Shown here one piece after another: positions 25,761 through 39,212 of a stretch of 64,000 nucleotides of DNA (its first letter is position 1; each line of letters opens with the position of its first letter). The translations under genes were made by a program, and so were the position numbers. The stretch comes from Ooceraea biroi (lineage: Eukaryota > Arthropoda > Insecta > Hymenoptera > Formicidae), in contig NC_039518.1 of the NCBI RefSeq assembly GCF_003672135.1, positions 1,550,001-1,614,000 on the forward strand, read 5' to 3'. The notes under the pieces are model-generated. The model worked only from the letters and a program-made list of their open reading frames with translations. It was not told the DNA's origin and searched no databases.

Positions 25761-26874
25761 CATATGCAAAATATTTCAGGGGCATCGAGGGTCTTTTCCA
25801 GCGCATAGAAATTGCAAGAAAGGCAATGGTTGTTTCGATGATCTTTCGGTTCGGTGTCGCAAGGGTCGATGGCTTTTGGCGCAAGCTGTACAAGCGGCAA
25901 TAATACTGGTGGAATACCAATGAATACCATCATCTACAATGCGAACAGGCTCGAGGATGGGAAGTAATGAAGTAGAGCGAAATTGGAATTTGCGAGGAAT
26001 CTGATCCCGACCAGGTTCTAAACATCGATTATACGAGGTCCGAACGCGGGTGCCGCGAATATTAGCCGCGAGTTACCGCGAAATTCGAAGACTCCCGAGC
26101 TTTGGCGCGCCTCGCCGACCGCAGAAAATTCCAAACAGCCGCGAACGGCAGCGATATCATTTCAATCAGTCCGTTAAATTTCAACGCCGCTGTTCGGCTG
26201 CATAATTGCCAATCGGAACGACATTTTGACGATTTAAACGATTATTTCAACAGCGATCGTGAACGCTCAAACGTAACGGCGTAGATAAAATGGAGTCCTA
26301 GGCTGATAAGCGAATCACTTTTAGGCGTAACATAGGCATAACCAATTAGCGAATTACTTTATTAATCAGCGCCGACGATGTAATGTAACGACGGCGCACA
26401 AACGCACAATTAATACGTTTTCAAAGAAATGAAGGTCGATCAACTGCGCGAGGGTCGGTTCCCGTTTTAATTTCTATCAACAGCAAGCCGAGCGAATTAA
26501 TCACCATAAATCCGGGATCGACGGCGGAGATAAAGCCGAGTCAAAATTAAATCCCAAGTGAAGAGAGCTCGTCCATCGAGCCCAGCGGACTCCAAGATAT
26601 ATATCTACTGGAAAGGTCTTCCGCCGTGAAGCTCTACGATTATCTGACGATCGGTCGAGCTTTCTTGTAACGGAGCTTATCCCGTCGACGTTAATTAAAC
26701 ATCGAAAAGCTTCGCTCCCTAATCCATCGACCAAGGTAACTTCTTTCACCCGAGATTATTTAGAAGACCGAAAGAGAAGGAAAGTATCCCAGGGATCAGA
26801 TCGCTCCAATCTCTCTTCCACTTCTTCGAATACTTCTTTGACCAAATCAACCCAATGTATTCTCGTCCTTATAG
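25761..26874. other. Non-coding stretch, no gene seen
   Basis: About 1.1 kb between two mariner insertions. No exon-like frame with splice signals was recognised on either strand. Confidence 0.5.
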
Positions 26875-26876
26875 TA

Positions 26877-28769
26877 TTAGGAGTGTGATTTAGTTTTGAG
26901 GGTTTTGCAACAGATGGCTGTAGTGTCAGTTTGTTCCAATAGCTGTTTCCGATAACTGTTCTTTCTTACGGTGTTGACATTATCTATGGCATTTAGTAGC
27001 ATTATAGCAATAGATGCAATAACAGTCGTGTTTATATCATCGTAAAAATGCAACTTCCGAAACAGCATTTTCGACATGCGTTGCTTTTGTTTTTTAATCA
27101 AAAGAAAACTGCGGCTGACGGTTATAGAATTCTTGTGGAAACTTATGGTGACGCAGAATCACCATCAATTAAACGTGTGAATACTGGTTTAGACGCTTTA
27201 AAAGTGGTGATACTGATGTGAAGGACAAAGAACGCTCGGGACAGCCAAGAAAGCTTGAAAATGCAGATTTGCAAGCATTATTGCACGAAAATCCAACACG
27301 ATCCACTTCAGAACTTGCTAGAGCATTAAACGTTGATCGTACAACAGTTACCAAACATTTACATGAAATGGGAAAAATTCAGAAGGAACGGAAATGGGTT
27401 CGACATCAATTATCGGAAAGTGCCATTGCGAACCGGTTGAACATTTGCATTTCGTTGATCGCCAGGCAAAAAAAGAAGTCTTTTGTCTCGGATCTGTTAC
27501 TGGGGATGAAAAGTGGATCTATTTTGATAATCCGAAACGCGGAAAATCATGGGTGGATCCAGGCGAACCATCAACATCCACTCCGAGACGCAATATTCAC
27601 GGTTCAAAAGTAATAGTGTACTATGAGCTGTTAAATCCGCACGAGACTGTCACGGCTGATCGTTATCGACACCAATTGTACAAGTTGAAGCAAGCATTGG
27701 ACCAAAAACGACCACCAATTGCGAGTAAACGACGGAAAGTGATTCTTCTTCGTGACAACGCTCGACCTCACGTTGCGTTATCAGTGAAACAAACACTATT
27801 AGAGCTTGAATGGCAAGTCTTCTCCCGACATTGCTCCATGCGATTATTATTTGTTCCGGTGGATGCAACACGCTTTAGAGGATACACACTTTGATAATTT
27901 GGAAGAAGTGCGAAAATTCGTCGACGAATGGATCAACTGAAAAGAAGAGTGATTTTATCGTGGTGGAATCCATCTCTTGCCAGAGCATTAAATGTTGATC
28001 GTACAACAGTTACCAAACATTTACATGAAATGGGAAAAATTCAGAAAGAAGGGAAATGGGTTCGACATCAATTATCGGAAAGTGCCATTGCGAACCGGTT
28101 GAACATTTGCATTTTGTTGATCGCCAGGCAAAAAAAGAAGAGTCTTTTGTCTCGGATTGTTACCGGGGATGAAAAGTGGATCTATTTTGATAATCCGAAA
28201 CGCGGAAAATCATGGGTGGATCCAGGCGAACCATCAACATCCACTCCGAGACGCAATATTCACGGTTCAAAAGTAATAGTGTACTATGAGCTGTTAAATC
28301 CGCACGAGACTGTCACGGCTGATCGTTATCGACACCAATTGTACAAGTTGAAGCAAGCATTGGACGAAAAACGACCACCAATTGCGAGCAAACGACGGAA
28401 AGTGATTCTTCTTCGTGTAACGCTCGACCTCACGTTGCGTTATCAGTGAAAGAAACACTATTAGAGCTTGAATGGCAAGTCTTCCCCGGACATTGCTCCA
28501 TGGGATTATTATTTGTTCCGGTCGATGCAACACGCTTTAGAGGATACACACTTTGATAATTTGGAAGAAGTGCGAAAATTCGTCGACGAATGGATCAACT
28601 GAAAAGAAGAGTGATTTTATCGTGGTGGAATCCATCTCTTGCCAGAAAGATGGGAAAAAGTTATAGAAAACGAAGGAAAATATTTTGATTAAGGTATTCA
28701 TTCATTATCATATTTAAATACATGCGTTTTTGAGCAAACAAAACCCTCAAAACTAAATCACACCCCTAA
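26877..28769 (+). mobile_element. Mos1-like mariner with two internal tandem units (array B)
   Basis: Complete element: TTAGGAGTGTG left end, CACCCCTAA right end, TA on both sides. The internal unit occurs twice, from 27314 (CTTGCTAGA) and 27976, ending at 28638 (662 bp each). The N-terminal reading frame is broken near 27171 by loss of one base. Both units lack the WWD segment and the third-Asp region. Unit 1 has the AG-less form of the KKKS codons and unit 2 the AG-containing form. Clean flanks make this the best evidence that a tandem-expanded mariner exists as a discrete insertion. Confidence 0.9.
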
Positions 28770-28898
28770 TACCTAAATTCCTCAAGGTTTGTAATCAATA
28801 AATTAAGCTTGTTCATATTAACGAAAGGAGAAAGATGGGAGTGTTAAACAATTTGCTTCAACAGTTGTTCACGAGACACAAGTTTTGCATTAAGTTAA

Positions 28899-29081
28899 CT
28901 AATCCGGATCGCGTCTAAATGACGATACAACTCAATATAGCGATGTTTTGGAGAATTTTGATTTTTTGTTGTTTAAAGGTTGCCTATCCTACTATAAAAT
29001 TAATATACAACAAGCTTATGCTGTCATAAGTACGTGTTTAGTTTGATCTATCGCCATCGAAACGCGACCTGGATTACATAG
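28899..29081 (+). mobile_element. TTAA-flanked MITE, copy 2
   Basis: TTAA lies outside both ends (28895-28898, 29082-29085). Termini CTAATCCGGATCGCG and inverse CTATGTAATCCAGGTCGCG. Internal sequence (TGCCTATCCT, ATTAATATAC, GCTGTCATAAGTA) matches the 23954 copy. Confidence 0.65.
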
Positions 29082-29085
29082 TTAA

Positions 29086-30140
29086 TGATCTAATGCATGA
29101 CGAGTACATTATTCTGCTTGTGTGATCGTACCTTGTATCAATTAATTTTATTTTGTATTACTTTTAGAATTCGATATCAATTTTAGTCTCAACCGCCTCG
29201 TTTTAATGAAGCAACGATGATGTCGGTCGATCACGGGATAAACTGTTCATTTGCTCCGATTATAGCAACTATCCTGTCCATCCAACTCTCTTTTGGTACG
29301 CGTGAGCAAATGAAGATGAAGCGTTTTACGGAGTCTTCCTAACGAAGAGAGCAAGAGAGGGGGAGGGGGGAAGGTGAGGGAGGGAGAGAAGGAAGGGGAG
29401 AGTATTTCCTCGGAGGATAGCGATCTTCGAAAGATCGTGAGGATGGGAACGAACGGACGGGATATCGGATAAAAGAGATATTGAAGCAATGCTATCTTAT
29501 CGACGCAAGTCCCGCAGGAGACCAGGGCAACTGCGTGCGGTTCTACAAAAGTCTAATCGTTTTAGCGAATCTCGTCATTCGATTCGAACACCGACAGATT
29601 CTTTCTTGTCTCAATTCGTTTGGTAAGAGCTTTAATGTTCGGCGTCTCAAGCTTAACTTTCATCAGTTTCCGTTCACATATTGGGATGTAACATATATTC
29701 GTCCCGCTTTTTGAGTTTTTTAAGTATAACGAATATATAATATGTAACAACCCAAAAATATTAAAAAGACAACATGAATATATATATATGTTACAACCCA
29801 ATATTATTAGATGCTTAATGCGTGTGTGGACGTGTGCGATGCCGAAGTAAATGGCTGCATGGACGATATAAGGGATCGATCAAACGTACTGAATAACAAC
29901 GGGTCGATGCACACACGCGTTCCGTGCGAAATCTATTGCACTCCATAGATCACGAATGAGGAAGGGAAATGAGAGTCGGAATAAGTTCGCGAACGGAATA
30001 GATTGACGTCCGCAGAGTTGCTCGGTCGCTATCAATCCGAGTGCTTCACCGACAGTCTGGTCAAAGTCGAAGCAACCAGTAGAATCCGCGCCACAACACG
30101 AACACAAATAGTCAAGTATAAATAATTATCATGATTAATA
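29086..30140. other. Non-coding stretch with one small MITE, no gene seen
   Basis: Contains a GA/GGGA-rich tract near 29345-29410 and the small MITE at 29681-29801. Open frames at 29481-29714 and 29880-30107 show no motif and no splice framing. Confidence 0.45.
29681..29801. mobile_element. 121-bp MITE with TA target duplication
   Basis: Ends TTGGGATGTAACATATATTC and the inverse TTGGGTTGTAACATATAT, with TA on both sides. A related partial copy is at 35442-35512. Confidence 0.65.
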
Positions 30141-30264
30141 TTGACCGGAAAGTTCGTGCAGATTTTTTTAAATCAAAATTCAAACGCAAAACTTTGTTTA
30201 ATTCTTAATACAAAGTTTTGCGTTTGAATCTTGCTAAAAGGATCGACACGAACTTTCCGGTCAA
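30141..30264. mobile_element. 124-bp palindromic MITE with TA target duplication
   Basis: The outer ends are TTGACCGGAAAGTTCGTG and its inverse, flanked by TA. An inner inverted pair (CAAACGCAAAACTTTG) makes almost the whole element a hairpin. It is too short to encode anything. Confidence 0.85.
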
Positions 30265-31039
30265 TATTAATATTATATAATCTCTCGTTGCAAGTACGGT
30301 GGATGGAAATTAATTTGCGCTTGGCTAATGTCTAACTATCTCAATTCACTCCTGATCGTTGAACGAAGCGGTACAGTACATGCGACAGGCCATTTTCGCG
30401 TCCTTTCCAAAGTGACTTCAATAGGTGCATTCCAGGCATTTGGTCCGCTTTGACGCGCGTGTGTGGAAATTCCTTCACGCAATTTGCGGAAGTACCCCGA
30501 CGTCGTTTCTGCCGGCAACGCTATTTTCGTTCGTAAAGCCGACCGGGCAGCAACGCGTCGCGTAGCTTAACCCCGACGTGCTGCATTCCCGCGCAAGCAG
30601 ATTATGGCAAGTGCGGCGGCTACTAAGAGACGGCCATCGCGCTAAAAGCACTTCTGTTCCTTAAAAACTGCGCTAACTGTATACAGTTCGGGCCTGCAGT
30701 CTGCCTGTTGCTCCATTAAGCGCTTATCTTTCTTTTGCACTCTGACCACAGCGTATCATCGTCACCGGTAATTATCGTTGCCGGTAATTATGTCCTGTGG
30801 CTCGGAAAATGGGGCGGAGAGAAAAGACTTGCCACCAAGACACTTGAATCATTCAAATAATGTCATCACGAGAATCCTCTAGACAATTTCGAAAGCAGAT
30901 CTTCAGAAATCTACCTATGCATTGGTTGATCATGCCCATCGTTGTATTGATACCGAAGCCACGTATTTTAAATAAATAGAACGAACTGTATTATGTATAT
31001 AGACACGGTTTATTCAGTCAGCGATACCGAAAAAATACA
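30265..31039. other. Non-coding stretch, no gene seen
   Basis: GC-richer sequence at about 30330-30620 with no supported exon. A local tandem duplication of CCGGTAATTAT occurs at about 30764-30790. Confidence 0.45.
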
Positions 31040-32900
31040 AACTGTCAAAAATTTTCTGTTTTTATTTTTTTTTATTTAAAATACCAGTCATTCTAAGTCA
31101 ACACAATGCTGGAAATAATTAAAAACTTTTTCGGATCAATCAATGTACTCCGTTTTCTGAAACATTTTCAAAATCATCGTTAAAGTCTTTTGGATGTCCC
31201 GAATGATGTAACGCTTTCCTTTCATCGCCGACTTGAGTTTTTGGCAATAGCCAGATGTTACGCGGCGCCAAATTAGGCGGATACGGGGAGTGTTCGAGCA
31301 TTTCTTGGCCAGAAAAGGCATCACAATGCACGAACACTCGTATTTGATGAATATGTGCGCTGGTGCATTATCGTGCAGAAGCGACGGAGATCCTTAGTAT
31401 TCAGGCCAAACTCAATGAATTCTATTCCACAAGTAATTCAGAACACCTAAATACAATAATCAGAGTTTACCATTTGACCTTTGACCTTTTGGTATGATTC
31501 TGCATGGATTCCGCCTTTTAAATTGAAGAAAACGGTGAGCAATGTCTTAAGTCGATTCTTCTGTTCATATTAAAAATTCATCATGTTTGTCACCAGGTAC
31601 AATACTTTTCATGAAAACCGGGTCAATCTCGGTCGCTGTTAGCATTTAGTCTTTGTAATGCTCCACTCTAGCGATTTTTTGATTCTCAGTTAGTGCATGT
31701 GCTACGACACCCACAGAAAAGATTTCTGGACTTAATGCTATTACTCTTTAATCTATCATAAAATAAGATCGCTATAGCGACAATCATATTTATTATTGAA
31801 AAGAAGCATATTTTAATCTTGAATAGAAAATTCCAAAATCTAGATTTAAATAATCTTGGTGCTGTCTCATTCATTTTCTCAGAAGGATTTAGATACAAAT
31901 TTCTAGCGAGTTCACAATATTCTTGATTTCAGAATATTGTGAGATCTCAAAGACATCTTATTCTATTCTTCTAAGAGAATTTGTAGAATCTGCACAAAAC
32001 GGCCAATATTTATGTGTTGCAATCGAAAATCGGGAAAGTGTTTCTGTTATTTACAATGAATAAGTGGAAATGTCTAATCTCGAATCTTATTTCTCAAGTA
32101 AGTATATTGTATATACTTACTTACATTTCCATATCGTTTAATATTTCTTGTAGAGTATTGCACTTGTTCATTGTAAATAACAGAAACACTTTCCCGATTT
32201 TCGATTGCAACACATAAATATTGGCCGTTTCATCCGAATAAAGGACGGCGCCGAGTCGACGAGCGACCGTGAGAAAATGATGCGTCGACATGGACAAAGC
32301 CTACTATAAAGTGGCGCTAATATAAAATTATTCTACATACAAGGATATATAAGCATAAATTTGTACATGTTACTCTTGTCTCGAGACAGTAAGACAATGT
32401 TATTTAATTCGAGAGAGAAGAATAGAAATTACTGATTTAAATAAAAAATTGTTTTATTTTCATATTTTTTATACTTGTAATACGATTAAATTAGTCAAGA
32501 ATATTTTTCGTCTTGTTATCAGAAATCCTTTCTGAGGGTGGAGGCGTGTACAGATCTCCCATTTGCCAAAATTCTTAGTCAGAATTTAATGTACAGTGCT
32601 TTCAGGTATGCCGGAATTCCTTGACAAGTCTTGCAGACACACAGCGCTGCCATGGAAGAATTTCAAGCACTTTTTGCACGTTTTCGAAGGTACGACTTGG
32701 TTTTGGTGACGGTGCTCGTGGAGCACCTGCAGTCCTCTCTGTCATCACGAAATTAAACGTTCCAACTAAAAACGTTGGAACGATTCAATCACTACCGCAC
32801 AACTTTATTTTGCTTTTCATCATTTCGTACGTTTCGTCAGCTGTTTTGCCCGGTTTAAAATAAAATTTTATATTGGCTTTTTTCCCACGAGCGTCAATAA
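31040..32900 (-). mobile_element. Degenerate mariner relic interrupted by an 833-bp MITE
   Basis: Minus-strand fragments appear in transposase order: FYFKPGKTADETYEMM (about 32870), a second-HTH-like ENVQKVLEIL...ARLVKEF (about 32640), then the MITE 31708-32540. Beyond it lie DPVFMKSIVPGDKHDEF (first-Asp region), RLKTLLTVFFNLKG (about 31530), HDNAPAH (about 31370, second Asp) and LKSAMKGKRY (about 31220). Stops and frameshifts occur throughout and some segments are lost. A second partial stretch resembling its HDNAPAH region lies near 32980-33060. It is a different and much older mariner lineage than the others here. Confidence 0.75.
31708..32540 (-). mobile_element. 833-bp MITE, copy 2, nested in mariner relic
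   Basis: Inverted copy of the 5192-6024 element with the same 833-bp length, CACCCACAG and GAGGGTG termini, and the internal foldback at about 31995-32225. The TA duplication is not preserved. Its position inside the relic shows it arrived after that mariner. Confidence 0.88.
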
Positions 32901-33060
32901 GGTACTGTCACATTTAATGTCAAAACTAATGACGCGGACATGCTCGTGTTTTGAAATTTTTGATGATTATAGCTGATAAATTTGTGCGCCGGTGCAGAAG
33001 CAACAAAGATCCTTGCTTCTTTGGTATTCAGGCCGAAGCTGAAATATTCATAACGCAACT

Positions 33061-33279
33061 ACTCATCAAGAGATGGCGATCAGTATTTGAATTCGTATAA
33101 TATCAGTTCTGCCATTTTTCAGGCACTTTGTACTTTGTACGTTTCAGATTTCAGATACTTTGTACATTGCAAACTTGAGCGTTTCGTCAAGCAAAAGAGT
33201 AAAAGAATTTAAAAGAGGTAATTATACGTCGTCACGAAACACTTTGCACTGCGAAAAGTAAATTCGCGGTGAAGAAAAA

Positions 33280-33320
<41 letters not shown>

Positions 33321-34565
33321 GAATCCGCTTCACGACAGTTTACACAGTTCCCCGGAGAAACGACAATTCTACGAGAGAAATTCGATATCGAACGTACGGT
33401 GAAGAACGGTGAGTGCCAGAGAGGACAGAGGGTTGCGAACTGATAAGGGGGAGAAGGCGCCGCTCCCACGTTTATTTTCCTCCTCGTCTTCGTCGTCGTC
33501 TAATAGCGCGTCAAAGGAGACACGTAAACGACGGCAATGACGGCGCCGGCGAAGTGAAGGCAAATGGGTGCATCCAGGGCACTAAGCGCTCCTTTGTTCC
33601 CGACATGTGATTGACGGAGAGTGGTTCACGGTTTTCCCTAGCCGATGCGCAGGGAGAGATTACTGTCGAACACTTGGAGAACGATGCACCCGCCGTGCCG
33701 CGGATGCACTTCTGACCCCGTTGGGCGCATTTATCGCCGACAATTTGCACGGGGTTTCGCGAGAGAGGCGAATGTTTACATCGTCGTTCGCGAATCACGA
33801 GAGTCACGTTTACGGTTGCGTGCAGCCGTGCACCGTTACTAGGCCGGATATCCGCCACGCAAACGTCTCGCGCCTGGCGTTGTCTAGCCGCTCGCGTTCG
33901 ATCGCGCCAGCATCCTTCGCTAAGCGGGATCCAATTATTTGCTGCCCAGATACAACAGTTCCATTGCTGCAATACGAATGAAAAAAAACTTTACTTCTTT
34001 CTTTTCTATTCTTTCACTGGATCCATTTGAATTCGAACAAAAACTACCGGTGAGGACTAAGTGGGACAAAAAAATTTCGCGTCGCTTGCAACTCGTAATT
34101 TGTTGGCGTCTGGATAGTTCGCTCGAACGTGGAAAAGTCGATTTCATTTGAAGGATTCGCAATGTTGAAGCAACGGTCGGTAATCACATCGTTGTTGTGA
34201 ATTGATCACGATTGTTTCGAGCGGAATTGCGGAATTTCGCGCAACAGCGGCATGCGCTCGTGCATCAGAGCGCGCTGGCAAATTATTTCATACGGACGTG
34301 AACGAAATTTACTCGCTGTCTCTCTCTTTCTTCGTCAGTGCTGTATTATCGCTCAATTGCGTCGTTGCGATCGTATCAACGAGTGAAGCGAAATTCGCGA
34401 TATACAACGCGAAACACGTTGTCGGCGCTATATGCAGCCGGTTGGACGTACTCGTATTATATTTTGCTGGACAACTCCGTGTAAATTGCGTTTGCGGAAT
34501 GTCCAATTCTGCCGGCGTCCAAATGGTGGCGCGTCGGTGCAAATTTACCGGGAAGTATCAGTCCA
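33061..34565. other. Non-coding stretch, no gene seen
   Basis: Includes a CT microsatellite (33282-33316) and GC-rich sequence at 33400-33960 with overlapping open frames of 124 and 153 codons on opposite strands. Neither resembles a known protein or has splice framing, so neither is called. Confidence 0.45.
33282..33316. repeat. CT microsatellite
   Basis: An uninterrupted CT dinucleotide run. Confidence 0.97.
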
Positions 34566-34569
34566 TTAA

Positions 34570-35271
34570 GGGGGGAGTCTGCTTCAGAACGCTGAAAATA
34601 AGGTATATTTTACGAATTGTTTTTGGAGAAACTATACAGCGGATCATTATAAAACTTTGATGCATTTATTAGTACATGTTTAAAGATAAAAAAAATTATT
34701 TTTTGATTTGAATATATCGCTTGTAGAGGTCGTCCTGGAGAAATCTTAGTGCAGCCGCGTCGCCGGCATCGCAAATTGGTGAGCATTCTCCTGCCTCCAA
34801 ATTTCGTCTAAACTGAAAAATTGAAATATCTTCTCGTTATTTATGAATTCCCATCGTCGATGAACCAAAGAGAGAAGAAAAAAGTTGAAAAGTGCCAAAA
34901 TGGTGGAGCTTAGAACACAAAAGTACGATTTTTAGGCAAAGTTTTTGAACTTTTTCATGCAAAAGTAATTGTTTAACTTAATGTTTTTATTAATATTAAA
35001 GGTTCATCGATGATGGGAATTCATAAATAACGAGAAAATATTTCAATTTTTCAGTTTGGATGAAATTTGGAGGCAGGAGAATGCTCACCAATTTACAATG
35101 CCTCCAGGACGACCTCTACAGGCGATATATTCAAATAAAAAAATATTTTTTTTATCTTTAAACATGTACTAATAAATGCATCAAAGTTTTATAATGATCC
35201 GCTGTATAGTTTCTCCAAAAAAATTCGTAAAATTATACCTTATTTTCAACGTTCTAAAGCAGGCTCCCCCC
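34570..35271. mobile_element. 702-bp palindromic TTAA-flanked element
   Basis: Begins GGGGGGAGTCTGCTT and ends with the inverse GCAGGCTCCCCCC, with TTAA on both sides (34566-34569, 35272-35275). Nearly the whole element is a palindrome centred near 34920: CATTCTCCTGCCTCC, GAATTCCCATCGTCGATGAA and the termini all recur inverted. There is no coding capacity. The same family, expanded in tandem, occupies 50511-52800. Confidence 0.88.
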
Positions 35272-35441
35272 TTAAGTTTCGAGATTTTCACGCGCGCTGT
35301 AAATGCATTCGGCGAAGAAACCGCTCCAAATCATTACGCGCGGACGTTATTGATATTTGAATAACATGAGAAAAATACTGATACCGCGTCACGTCAATAT
35401 AGGTACCGCTGATGTAAAATTGTGGACGAAACCGTGTTATA

Positions 35442-35512
35442 TTGGGTTGCAACGTATATTCGTTATTAAAAATACGAAAAATATGGGATAAATATATGTT
35501 GCAATTAAGAAA
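35442..35512 (+). mobile_element. Partial copy of the 29681-type MITE
   Basis: TA followed by TTGGGTTGCAACGTATATTCG on the left and ATATATGTTGCAA on the right, resembling the 121-bp element but shorter and with an imperfect right end. Confidence 0.4.
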
Positions 35513-35526
35513 TAATAGGTCATTAA

Positions 35527-35695
35527 CGGAGTAATCGTGTCTAGATGAATCAAACTTAACGCATACTTATGACAGCACAACATTTTATAAGCAACCATCA
35601 AAAATAAAAAAATAAAAAAAACTCCTTAAAATATCTCTCTACAATATTTGTAGGGATATTTATATCGCCATCTATATGGAACCCGGATTACTTAA
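35527..35695 (-). mobile_element. TTAA-flanked MITE, copy 3
   Basis: TTAA outside both ends (35523-35526, 35696-35699). It reads as an inverted, diverged relative of the 23954 and 28899 copies, sharing GTAATCCGGGTT and TGTGCTGTCATAAGTATGCG on the minus strand. Confidence 0.6.
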
Positions 35696-35699
35696 TTAA

Positions 35700-38600
35700 T
35701 GACAATAATATTAGCAGACTCGCGGTATATATCTGTTAAAATCTCGTTATAAATGGCTGAGGGGTACATAACGATCTATAGTTTGCTAATACATCTCGAC
35801 ACGTCGGTCGATCGATGATTGATGAGTACATACATACTCTAAATATATTAAAATGTCATGAAGCTAAACATATGTATTTCTAGCATCCAGAAACACAAGG
35901 GAGGGTAGGAGGGAAGACAGGGGTGATGCAGCGATCGATTGTCGCGTCACGATGCGTGAGAACGATAATGCGTCCAACAAAGTTAGTTCAATTCGGCGTG
36001 TCGCTTCGATGGTGCTTTAGGCTGTTTAACAATATGACGCACGTAGATTGCACGCGGTAGGTCGGTCGCGCATGCAATATAATGCTTTTAGAGCGACGTT
36101 TAATAGCGGGCCCCGCGGTGGATCTGCCCGGAAATGCGTCACGATATTATTATTTGCTCAATTAACCCATTTAATTAATTGACACGAGCAAAAAGTCAGT
36201 TTACTCGCTCTCTTCTTTTCCAATAAATATAACCGGCGAATTTTTAAAACCGAAGGAAGAGATCGGGAATGCGAGCAACAATAAATTAAAGATTAACGGT
36301 GATTTAATAAGGGCAAGAGATCATAGACTCAGCCATCCGCATTTTCGATTTTCCGGGCTTTCGTGGTCATTATCGTGTCGGAGCATTACCAAAATCGATC
36401 AATGGAGAGGAAACACCTGATAGCCGATAACCGACGGCGGAATTTCAGCTGAGGGAATTTAGTGTATAATATCTGAACACTGCCGCAAGCTGCGGGGCTA
36501 TGTGTCTCAACGTAGCTCTCCTACGTATCTTCTATCTACTGGTCTACATACCTAAATTGCCTTCGTTTACGAGAAACGTAACATTTACTGTTCAGCTATA
36601 TGATTCTAACAGTACAATGTGTGTCATTACGTAAAAGCGATATTATTACGTAAATCGAATTTATTCTATTAAATTCTTTATTATAAGAGAAAATAGAGGA
36701 ATTTTTTTTATTATGTTTGCAAACAATTAATGAATTGTATAACAGAGAATTACGAAAGACCACGTTACAAAAGAGTAATGCGTTCGCGACTATAATATCG
36801 CAATTCTTTCAAATGTTACACTTTAGGATTAACACACTGACATACATAAATGAGATTAATTTGTGGATTTATACGAGTTCTTTTGCTCGAGGCACGATTA
36901 AGGTTTTCATGACATAGAAGTAATGCGTTTAAATGTCTTACAGCTATTTTTTTACTCTGCCGTGCTCTAATTCTGGATTCTTGCGCAAGGTTACTTCAAG
37001 AGCTATCTAGAGAGCAATGTATAAGCGGAATCGATCGACGTTAATACTGGAAACCTTTTCGCGGGCGCACTTTCGCTGATCGTGAGTTTAGCCTAGAAAA
37101 TTCATACCTAACAAATTCATGAGTGGATGCATTAAAATTCGAGAGTACCTTCCACCACAAGTTTCTGCACGTCGATTTTCTCAGCCGAGAAGCCAGAGAA
37201 AAAGCCGGAGGGTGACGAAGAGAACTGTTTATCATTAAATTATTTTCATCGCGATGTATAAACAAAACGCAGTTAAAATATTTACAATACTATCGTGAGG
37301 TATCATTCAATTTGGCAAGCATAGCAATTCTCTAGAAAATACAGGAAAAATATGAAAAATGCAATAGAATATTTTTGCTTGTGGAAAAAAGAAACTTGCT
37401 ATTGTTGCATTCCGCAACGGCCGACTGAGTTCATTGCTAATGGACAAATGCCTCGGTGTATTTTCGGTAAAGTGATCTCGAAACCAAAAACCAAACGCAC
37501 AACCGTCACGGAGGATACGCCACGAGTGCGATTCCGACCCGTTTTCTATCGTTTATTCATTCGGGATACGCCGCTTTTTAAGCTTCGCACGTACACGATG
37601 CTTCGGATAACATTTTTTCCCCACGTTGCGCATTTGCTGCGGCAGGTCGACATCTGCTGATCGGGAGAACCTCCCGACTTTTCACGGGATCCGGGATGCG
37701 TACCAGGGCGATGACGACGGTCAAGGAGGGCGACGAACGAAATACGAAGGGAATGGGAAGGCACGAGCGGTCCTTTCTTTCCGAATTGAGTTCCGAGGTA
37801 TCGACTTTTCAATTGGATCACGTGCACGACTCTCGATACATCGGCTTATTTATATGGACTGATTCAAAGATGACATCTGTGAGACGCGGGTCTTGAATAA
37901 ACTCGCGATTAAATGATCGAGCCGAAGATTAAAATGCGACTCGGCTTTAATCATGAGACTCCGAATGGACGAGGAGATTCGTTCAATTAAGAGCTTCCAA
38001 TGCAGAGTGGAAGCGTCTTTATAGGAAACACATGGCTCGTCGTAACAGAAAAAGGGAAAAAGACCGGAACTGGCGGCAAGTGAACGTACGCGTACCGACT
38101 ACAAGGTGGGCTGGCGAGAGACCGGGTTAAGGGTCGACCTGTTTGCGTCTGTGTATGTACGTATGCACGTACGTACGTACGGACGTATGTGCACATACCG
38201 CATTATTCATTCGAGCAGTGAACCAGGAGAGGTACGACATCATGCTGCGTGAAACGGAACGTAGGGGTAGAAAGAGCGCAGGACCGGCGCGTCTCGGTAC
38301 GTCACCCTCGGTAACCGAGGGAGCACGAACGCTAACGCGAAAGCTATTTAACTTGCGTCGGACTTCCGACTCGCGTATGGACCGTACGTGTGTGTGCGTG
38401 TGAATAAAAGCTAGAACGACTATTTGCTAATGCACCCCGAGGAGTGTTCCTTGCCAACGGAATTGCATCAGAGATAACATCGTTGAAAAAAGCAACAAAG
38501 AGTGCATTGTCTAGTCAAACATTATCCTCGTAGTATTATCGTAATTGCTCTCGTAGTAATCCGAAGGGTAATTTGTACAAAAATTAAGCGATCGTGGAAG

Positions 38601-39210
38601 ATAGGCTGTTTCTCCAGGGGAAAACTTTTTCCCCGCGATGCGCCTGCTCTCGCTGGGGATCCCGCGCGACAAAAGTCGGAAAAACGTATCGATCTATCGT
38701 GAAAGACGGAAAAATGAGGACGGGAAGAGGGAAAGAGAAAAAGAGAGCGAGAGAGAGATTGATGCGCGCGGCTTTCGCAGTAACGGAGAGTCGTGGAGAA
38801 TCGATGGCCAGGCAAGGGAATCCGAAAACTTTTGCCGCTGCAGTCGGCCCTGGGATTTCCATTAGCTGGTACGTCGCACGGATCGCGACATGATATTTAT
38901 TCGGCGGACCGCGCGCGTGTTTCCAAATTTCCGCCGGCAAATACGCCGGCGACGTCGAATAATAGCGGTCGCGTTCGAACGCGAGTGATGCGCTTTTCTA
39001 TCCGTTGGCTAACGCTAACCGACATCACGAGTGAAACGAACGAACGGAGCGAGCAACTTTCACGTAGCAGGATCGTTAAGGAACTATTCTTCTATTGCAG
39101 ATTTTTTTCTTTTTCCTGCTACGAAGTTCAGTATCAGAGAAAAGAAAACATTTGCGTTTACCACGATTTGCTCAAGGATGCCTCAATTATTCGATTCGAT
39201 TGATTATAGT
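35700..39210. other. Non-coding stretch, no gene seen
   Basis: 3.5 kb without a supported exon. It contains an ACGT-rich simple stretch at about 38155-38190. ORFs of 60-136 codons cluster on both strands at 37350-39200, with no conserved motif or splice framing. Confidence 0.45.
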
Positions 39211-39212
39211 TA

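Noticed and set aside
33511..33981. Overlapping 153- and 124-codon frames on opposite strands
   Set aside because: GC-rich DNA often stays open by chance; neither frame has motifs, splice borders or a recognisable family.
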